Assembly (NCBI GenBank): GCA_002104985.1
Contig: MCGO01000367.1
Location: forward strand, 1 to 25,367
Source: Rhizoclosmatium globosum
Taxonomy: Eukaryota; Chytridiomycota; Chytridiomycetes; Chytridiales; Chytriomycetaceae
Reading direction: 5' to 3'
DNA length: 25,367 nucleotides
The notes under the pieces were generated by a model, which did not search any database, was not told where the DNA came from, and was given only the letters and a program-made list of their open reading frames with translations. The stretch's first letter is position 1; every line of letters starts with the position of its first letter. This document shows positions 19,071-25,367 of the stretch, piece after piece. The translations under genes and the position numbers were made by a program.

Positions 19071-21028
19071 TTAGAGAAAGCCCTTACAATTTTTCTGAGC
19101 AGGGTTCCTTATCTGTGTATTGAATATTGTGGTTAGACTGGTAACATCATCTGTTGTAAGGGATGATAATTCACTCAACTCCTTCTTTTGGGTGATGCTA
19201 AGCCACTCCTTGAACAACTTTTCGTTCTTGAAGAAGCGGTCAATGTCATTTGCCCAGGGACATTCTCTGGCAAAGTGACCCGTTTTTCCGCACTTGTAGC
19301 AAAGAAGCTGTTTGCGTTCAACCCCATGCTGCTGCAGCAAAGTGTACAGATCTTCAAGGTTTTCACCAGAAGAGAGACTTGTAGTAAGGCGGCGGTCCTT
19401 GCTTTCACTTCTGCGGTTGTCACGCTGTGCATCATACTGCACATCACGATTGCGGTTCTCACTTTGTTCACGAACTTGTTCTTGCTTTTGTTTGGCAATG
19501 AACTGGTCAAGGATTGCTTCAATATCCTGACCCTATTTCTGTGGTGTGACGTTTTGAGGTTTTGAGCGCTTTTGCAATGTCTTCCAGAGAAACAATTGCA
19601 TCCTCAAAGTTAGTTATAGTCTGACGATTAGGAACCTTGACTTCTGTTCCATCGTACAAATCATCCTTGGCCTGAGCTAGGTGCATTCTTCAAGTAACCC
19701 CGCTTGAGCTCCAACAACGTACGTCTGTGCTCCTGTGGAAGAGCCTTGTTCATACTAATAATGTTGACAGCTTCCAGGTCTGGGTCTGTGATGCCCACTT
19801 GAAGTCATCAATATCAGCACCCATTTCGCGGAGCTTCTTGTTGTCAAGGAACCAATAGGTAAGTCTTGCATGAGCATCATCCCATGACGTTGCTCTCTGA
19901 AGATCCTTTTAAATTGTTGCGGACTGATCTCCATTGATGTTTCCGCGTCCTAGTGCATTAAGGAATGCAACATCTGAGATAAATGGAAGCCCATTCCCAA
20001 CAGTAGTATCGCGAGCTTCCGCAACTTCATTCCACCATCTAGCAGCACTCTTACTCTCCAGATATGGTAAGTCAGTTGTGATGGAGGCAATGACATCTTT
20101 TTCATTCAATGGTCTGGCTGTTCCAACAACTTGGTAAGCAGCTGGTAACGGTGCTGGGATAACTTGTGGTACAGTTGTAAGAGTCTTTTGAGACATTCCT
20201 GAGCTAACAGTTTGTGAAGAGAACTGTGTAGTTGGAGGAACACTGGTGTTCGTAGGTGTGATAACTGGCACATTCACTGTTTGACTAGCGCCAGGTACTG
20301 TTGCAGCTGGAACAGGTGCGTTTGTTGTAGCTTGTGAAACACCCTGTCGAGAGGATGCATTCACCGCACTTGATGTGTTGGTGTGAGCGTTGGTGCAAAC
20401 TTGACTCCCTTATCACGGAGTATGGTAGAGGAGTAATCACTGGTACCGTATTCTCTTCGTCATCAGAGTCTGCAGACGGTGCCGCTTCCACTTGCAAGTG
20501 ATGGGGTTGCTGTTGCAGTGGGCTTGTCTGGGAAGGACCGATGAGACGTTCCCAAGGAGTCGCTCTCTGATCAAACGTGTCTGAACTGTTGTTCCAAATG
20601 GTGTCATGTGCTCTTTCTCTTGCAAATGTATAGGCTCTTCAAAGGTGGAGAATCCTTGTACGCTCAGGACCTGTCCATCTACAATAACAATGAGAGTCTC
20701 AGTGCCTCTTCAAGTACAACATGGGCTGATGGTTCCTGTCGTAGTCTCCAAGAAAGGTCTGAATTGATCTTGGTAAGCTAGTCTCAACGCGTCTGCTAGA
20801 CAGCATGACTTGGGGTGTGAGTGGTTCCTCATTTGGCAACGTAAACTTGTTGTTGAAGACAGTGATGGTCTTGTCATACATTGATGGTGCAACGGCAAGA
20901 CTGTAGTTTGTTGTTTTATTATTAGTATGGTTATACTACTTGCTATCAAGGTGGCTGCTATAGCAACAATGACGTTGGATAGTGTTACTTGAATTGCTGC
21001 TTTGAGCTCGAGTGATCCTCTTGGACAT
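19071..21028 (-). pseudogene. Gag, reading frame broken several times
   Basis: The structural protein of the element. The nucleocapsid end is clear: a CCHC knuckle CYKCGKTGHFAREC (bases 19260-19301), with basic sequence before it. Upstream pieces read coherently when followed from frame to frame: a capsid-like segment (LESKSAARWWNEVAEARD, about 20050), a long Pro/Thr/Ser-Gln linker (about 20130-20360), an acidic segment (SADSDDEE), and an N-terminal part around 20700-20900 (MYDKTITVFNNKFTLPN). A plausible start is ATG 21028 (MSKRITRAQ). Shifts occur roughly every 100-300 bases. Because the same density of one-base differences separates the LTR copies, these may be sequence errors; otherwise this copy is dead. 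Exact boundaries are uncertain. Confidence 0.65.
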
Positions 21029-21131
21029 TTGGAGTGGCGTCTACAGTGTGACTAGTACTGCTAGAACTACTGCTGTTTTCTGGAAAGAAAATATGTAGTT
21101 TTATGAAAGTGTTTCCTTTCTATTTTTGCGA

Positions 21132-22471
21132 TTAGGCTTCTAAGAATAAACATAGTAACAGGATTACTACTACTTCTTTTATTTTGATAAGGACTGATTG
21201 ATAATCAAATGTAGGTAAAGCAATGTATGGCTCCCAAGTCGTTCTTATTCCAATGCCTCTTGCATGTGATAAGGGACTCAAATTCTTGGTCAAAGTTGAA
21301 TTATCCGTAAGCATTGTGTTAACAAACGAGGCTAGCACCCATTGAAGAATCTGACGTTCGGGAACCAGTGGCAAAGGTGAAGATTGGTTTGATCACCGAA
21401 CAACTCCTCGTTGCTATCGTCAGTGACAAGGGTAGCATCACTGAGCGTGGAAAGAGTTGGCTGTTCCCTTGGTTTCCATTTGATAAATTTAACTCCTTCC
21501 TTCTAGCGCTGTAAAGCTTGAACGCATTTTCCAGTGCAGTGAACCATCCTGTTCATCCACTGGATAGAATTGAGATCAAAGTTAGCATACAAGCATACTG
21601 CGCTTGATTTGGTCATCCGCAGTGTAGATGCGAGACGGTTGTTGTTTTTAATCTCGTCGACCATTTGGAGGCGTTCTGTTTTAATCAGCCATTTTATTAC
21701 CACAATATGCGTGCTTACTCTTTATCACTTGTGCATTGGTTTAACATGATTCTCACGTATCTCTACGTTCCTGGTTAATACGTTCGTTCTACCTTGAATG
21801 GCCTGCTCTCGCTCGGCCCTTTCTCTTCGGCAACCAGTCTCGTAACTTCTTTGGATGGGCTTTAATACTCGTGAATCCCAAGCCTTCAAATCTGAGAGTT
21901 GCTTCATCACTTCTTGCTTGCAAGTTCGCGTTAATACCGGCGAGGAGGCTATCATTTCTGTTGGTGTTACGTATGTTAGTAAACCATCTACCAATTGAGT
22001 AGTAATATAGCCTATGGTAGGGCTAATTTGGATCTCAACTCAATAAGAGTGTACAAGAATCCAAATACAAGTAAGGGAATATCCACGTACTGTGTTAAAG
22101 GCGCCATAGTAACGGCCACGAAGACTACCACGTCCTCTGGTAGGGAACTTGTTACGTAGGAGGGTTCCTTCGGAGTCGCTGTTTCTTGTTGAAGTCGGCG
22201 TGCGCCTTCGCGATCAATTCAGGTGAGTCAGTATACTCCTCACTTGAATCTCTATCCTCATCTTGTTAAAGGACGAGTAGCGACCTCCTCTGGTTGAAAC
22301 AGGATTGTTTCCTGTGGAGTTGGTCGTTGGTTGTTGCCTTGACCACTTGTAAACCAGAACTGGATTGGTTGTCCAACCAACGTCTCTCAGGCCAAGAGCG
22401 GTTGCTCTCAGGTCGAGTGGTGTTGGTACGCTGGTGCTACCTTGAGCTTGGGTTCTTTGGTTGTTGTTCAT
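21132..22471 (-). pseudogene. Unrecognised element ORF upstream of Gag (broken)
   Basis: An ATG at 22471 opens MNNNQRTQAQGST, a polar Gln/Asn/Thr-rich start. Following coherent sequence across shifts gives an acidic patch (EDRDSSEEYTDSPE), an Arg/Gly-rich patch (TRGRGSLRGRYYG), then a possible membrane or hydrophobic segment (IPLLVFGFLYTLIE). A charged helical stretch follows (about 21725-21960), then a Cys-containing segment (MVHCTGKCVQAL). The last 80 codons end in a hydrophobic tail (VVVILLLCLFLEA). I do not recognise any domain. The RG-rich patch suggests nucleic-acid binding. It lies where a Ty3/gypsy element would normally have only a short leader, so it is either an extra protein or an N-terminal extension of Gag. 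Confidence 0.4.
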
Positions 22472-22520
22472 TTGAATGATACTTTTTGTAACTTTTCAAT
22501 TGGACAACCCAGCTTTGTAT

Positions 22521-23485
22521 TTACAATTGGGGGTGGATTTCGTAATTTTCCGACTCTTTTGGCAGCGTCCATAGCGGTGTGATTGCGCAAGTGTCTATTT
22601 GGTGAGGAAAGGTTGATGCTGTTCTAACTCTGTCTAAATCTAGAAATACATATTTGGTACTTCTTTTATTTCTACTACGGGGTAATGTATATTTGGTAAA
22701 TGAATTACGTAGTCTTGTGTAACTGCTATTTTGGGGTGAAACGGGGTACAGAAGTCTCAATTGTTGCGATGTTGTCCATGTTTGTGTTAGCACCATTAGA
22801 GACAGATTCATTGTAGTTGATTCTTCTCTTAGACCTGCGCGCATTTGGAACTTCAACTCTGAGAGTATCAATTCCCAAAGTGTATTGGCGGGGGGTTTGA
22901 ACCGAAGAACTCGAAGACCCGAAGAACTGGGGCACGCCTGTGGGTGGGAAAAGCCGTGGCTTGGTTACACGACAGCAAGGAGATGGTAGCTCCTGTAGAG
23001 TAACTGTCTTACTACGCCAATGATTGAGTCTCGGCAATGGAGAATGGCTGTCGATCGCGTAACTTGGCTGGTTGGTGAGTAGCTAGTTCCTTAGGAACAA
23101 AGAATCGTTATCAAGAACTCAATAAACATCCATTCTTGATCTGCGGACCCTTGCTCAAAGGTCAAGTTCACAGTCCGAAGTACGACTGCTCCTGGTCTCG
23201 CAGATGGAGACGTGGGACTTGAGTGCCCTTGCCTTACAGTGGGAGTCGTTGGGATGGCAGAAAAGGAGTTACAAAGCGGGTGGCAACGTACAACTTCATA
23301 ATCACGAGTGAATAACCCAAAGCAATAGGTGCATCGTGATATGCCTTGCTCGTTAACAGATTGGTGTACCAAGGCTTCTTGTGTATTGCAATTGGCCGAC
23401 CTGTGAGCCGCAAGATGCAGCGGTAGCAGTAGTCTCCTGCCAAGAAGCTTTTTCTGGCTATATCAAACTTGGAGTATGCAGTCAT
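22521..23485 (-). pseudogene. Unrecognised element ORF with a Cys-rich N-terminus (broken)
   Basis: ATG 23485 opens MTAYSKFDIARKSFLAGDYC. Two CX2C pairs (CYRC and CTYC), about 35 residues apart across one frame shift near 23370, followed by VVRCHPLC, look like a small zinc-binding domain. Pro/Ser/Thr-rich sequence follows (about 23150-23260). A second coherent piece covers 23037-22521 with one shift near 22730, basic at NARRSKRRINYN and ending at the stop 22521. No family is recognised. It may be one protein with the next frame or a separate accessory gene of the element. Confidence 0.4.
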
Positions 23486-24651
23486 TGTCCTTGTTTTTAC
23501 GAGAGTATTTTTTCGTTGATTTAACCTTCAAATGTTTTCATCCCTTTGTGACACATGGGGACAGATCTCGGGATGTTGGAACGAAAAAATCCCAAGCCTG
23601 GTTTGAGTGTGTCAAAATTGGTCATCAATATGAAAGTGATACCACAAACTATGTTTATTGAATTCGTAAATCAAACTTTGAATAAGCAACGTAACTTAAA
23701 CTCTTGAATAGAGCCTTTAGAGTAGACTTCCTTAAGTGCCATCTCCAATTCAGGATTCTGTTTGATCACTCCAATGAGCCAACAAACTCGCGGTGAGAGT
23801 ATGAATTCCACGAATCCAATTGGCATCTTGCGAGCAGAACTTAGCAAACTTACAGTTACGGCAGTTTCCAAGTGTGATGAGGTTGATCACAGCTTTTGAG
23901 GGGCAACTGGGGTTCCAACAACAATTATAATCATTAGGAGAGCGTAGAAGATCTCTAACTGCGAGTCAAGGTCTTCAGGTGAGTCCAGTGGTAGGAACTG
24001 GTTATGGAAGTAGAGGCAATATTGCATATGGTGGCTAAAGTGGCAACTGTGATTTGGGAGGCTCGAATTTTTCGGAAATATCCGAAATCATTCAGAGGGA
24101 AGATACATCTCCCTTTTTCTTTCTTGTGAGTGGCTCTCTCAGATGCCCTCAACTTGTGAGACTACCACATCTCTTATCGCCTACAATAGCGACATCAACA
24201 CTTCCATAGCGTTAAAACGACTCTATTTGTGTATTTTGATTTCATGCCATCATTACCCTGCATCTGTCGGTTTATCACTCAACTGATGCCAATCTTTACC
24301 AACCCATCCTATGACAGTGTGACACCATCCCTTGTTCATTGGTTAATTTTAAATATCCTTACACGTTCTCTACGCTGTATACGCTGTGGTGTGTTGATAT
24401 GGTGTTTCCACCTCTAGTTTGTGTTTCTCATCTCAATCAATTCAATTTGATAAACCTGGGTCTATCTTCTCAAAATAAAAGCGAATGTATTTATTATATA
24501 CGTTGTACAATGACCATTATTTGCAGCATGTAAGCTGAGCCTATTGTGGGGCTATGCACATTGTAGTGTGCCGTGGCAAATGTTGAACCACTATATATTC
24601 ATATAACCATTAAACATCTAGTTAAGGTCCACGACTATTTTACCCATTATA
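23486..24651 (-). other. 5' leader of the retrotransposon internal region
   Basis: About 1.2 kb between the candidate primer-binding site and the first plausible protein. A 66-codon frame at 23871-23671 (IGFVEFILSPRVCWLIGV) looks protein-like but is unsupported otherwise; a 65-codon frame at 24152-23955 is weaker. The rest, especially 24180-24600, is A/T-rich with nothing I recognise. A packaging signal would be expected here in principle, but none can be identified by eye. Confidence 0.4.
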
Positions 24652-24663
24652 GGTGAGGCCCCA
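24652..24663 (-). other. Candidate primer-binding site
   Basis: On the minus strand, one base after the LTR ends in CA, the sequence is TGGGGCCTCACC. It starts with TGG, as expected for a site paired to a tRNA 3' CCA end. I could not assign the tRNA. The position next to the LTR is the main support. Confidence 0.5.
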
Positions 24664-24664
24664 A

Positions 24665-25367
24665 TGTCACGACGGGGTCTTTTTTTCCCTTTTAGTGCTG
24701 GCACCATGATTTGAGAGTCCATGTCCAGCAGCGTTCTGTTTGAACCAAACCGTTCGCTCGCAACCCCAATTTCATAGAGGAAATCAATTTCCTGTATGGC
24801 CCGGACGTTGCCATTGCGAGTATCTTGGACGTCTCTCTTGTATCCCGGCAAAAAGAGCGACTTTGCGAAGAAACAGAGCAAGGGAGTGGTTTGTGGTGTG
24901 TCTTGACTTGGCCAAAATCGATTCGAATCCGCTCCTTTCCCATGCTTCCTGGTTGTCCTCTTTCCTGACGGTGGAAAACTCCAGATTCGGTCTTGGTTCT
25001 TGTAGCGCTAACCTGCATCTAAATAAAAACGTAAACAATGAAACAACATAACGATAACCTGTGAATGATAAGAATAGTGATACAACAATATGACAAACCT
25101 TTAACAACACTAAAATGAACTTACGGCCCACACACGCACACCTTACACTTGAACATCTTGCAGTTCTTGTCAATGCACACCTGCTTGCACCAACGTAACC
25201 AACTTCGGAACCAGTGGATCATTCCTAAAGCTTGTAACACACTGTAGAGCCTTTCCGGCCGGTAGCGATTCAACATTCATCCTTTCCTGCGGCATGGTTC
25301 ACCAGTGGGTGGTCATCGATCTTGCTCTCTTTCCAGTTCAAAAGATTCACGACTTGCTCGCCTGCGC
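24665..25367 (-). repeat. 5' LTR of the retrotransposon (partial, cut by window end)
   Basis: Near-identical to 9547-10272 in the same orientation. On the minus strand this is the end of the 5' LTR, finishing CGTCGTGACA. It is 703 bases against 726 in the other copy. The differences are mostly single-base gaps in short runs and repeats, such as ggccccgg against ggcccgg and cgacttgcg against cgactttgcg, with very few substitutions. The remaining about 640 bases of the LTR and the target-site duplication lie beyond the window. Confidence 0.85.

Larger units (their letters stand above)
9547..25367 (-). mobile_element. Large Ty3/gypsy-type LTR retrotransposon with APE domain (5' end beyond window)
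   Basis: Direct repeats at 9547 and 24665, both starting TGTCACGACGGGGTC, flank about 13.7 kb. Between them, minus-strand frames encode Gag zinc knuckle, DTG protease, RT, RNase H, an APE-type endonuclease, an H2C2 finger and DDE integrase. RT/RNase H before integrase is the Ty3/gypsy order. With an LTR of about 1.37 kb, the whole element would be near 16.5 kb, large for the group. Few base substitutions separate the LTR copies, which implies a recent insertion. The target-site duplication cannot be checked, because the right end lies outside; its left copy would be the 4-5 bases ending at 9546 (tgccg). Inference: recently active, perhaps still autonomous if the frame breaks in Gag are sequence errors. 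Confidence 0.88.

Noticed and set aside
20710..20995. A transmembrane helix suggesting an envelope protein (frame through 20949-20710 and upstream)
   Set aside because: The hydrophobic run lies in a frame that competes with a better Gag-like frame (MSKRITRAQ and YDKTITVFNNKF); no other envelope feature is visible.
9547..25367. Plain segmental duplication instead of LTRs
   Set aside because: The repeats have TG start, flank a complete Gag-Pol in a consistent orientation, and a primer-site-like TGG follows the repeat directly.
1..25367. CRISPR arrays, rRNA or tRNA genes
   Set aside because: No spaced repeat array, rRNA core sequence or tRNA cloverleaf was seen; the window is eukaryotic.

Overview
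The window looks like nuclear DNA of a fungus, probably an early-diverging (chytrid-like) lineage. The evidence is short spliceosomal introns (about 44-94 nt), AATAAA-type poly(A) signals, and a gene set of a front-end fatty-acid desaturase, a secreted M28 aminopeptidase, a GH16 glucanase-like protein and glyoxal/galactose-oxidase-like copper radical oxidases. The lineage is inferred from gene content only.

Layout. Positions 1-2.6 kb (+ strand): remains of a delta-9 (stearoyl-CoA-type) desaturase, then a cytochrome-b5 fusion front-end desaturase whose frame is interrupted several times. 2.77-4.02 kb (+): an M28 metallo-aminopeptidase with two clear introns. 4.1-5.0 kb (-): a GH16-like protein lacking the usual second catalytic Glu. 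5.0-9.5 kb (-): two tandem, intact, multi-exon copper radical oxidase genes whose radical-copper ligands are all readable.

9.55 kb to the window end: one very large Ty3/gypsy-type LTR retrotransposon on the minus strand. Its 3' LTR (about 9547-10916) starts 34 bp upstream of the second oxidase start codon. Its 5' LTR begins at 24665 and runs off the window. The roughly 13.7 kb internal region, read on the minus strand, holds: a candidate primer-binding site; about 1.2 kb of leader; about 2.4 kb of broken reading frames of unknown function; a broken Gag with a CCHC knuckle; a retropepsin-like DTG segment; an 1817-residue Pol; a separate frame with the integrase C-terminal GPY/F-like module and a chromo-like segment; and a small MYND zinc-finger ORF.

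The most interesting point is inside Pol. Between RNase H and the integrase zinc finger, in one uninterrupted frame, lies a complete exonuclease III/APE-type endonuclease domain (EEP fold) with every catalytic residue visible. APE domains are standard in non-LTR retrotransposons. I know of no Ty3/gypsy element that carries one together with a DDE integrase. The APE domain, about 200 extra residues after the integrase core and the 3' MYND ORF together suggest an undescribed lineage.

Caveat: frame breaks cluster near both window ends (before about 3 kb, and after about 18.4 kb), while 4-18.4 kb is almost clean. The two LTR copies differ mainly by one-base length changes in short runs. This pattern fits unpolished long-read sequence near contig ends as well as it fits real pseudogenisation, so breaks in the desaturase, the aminopeptidase N-terminus and Gag should not be taken as biological without read support.
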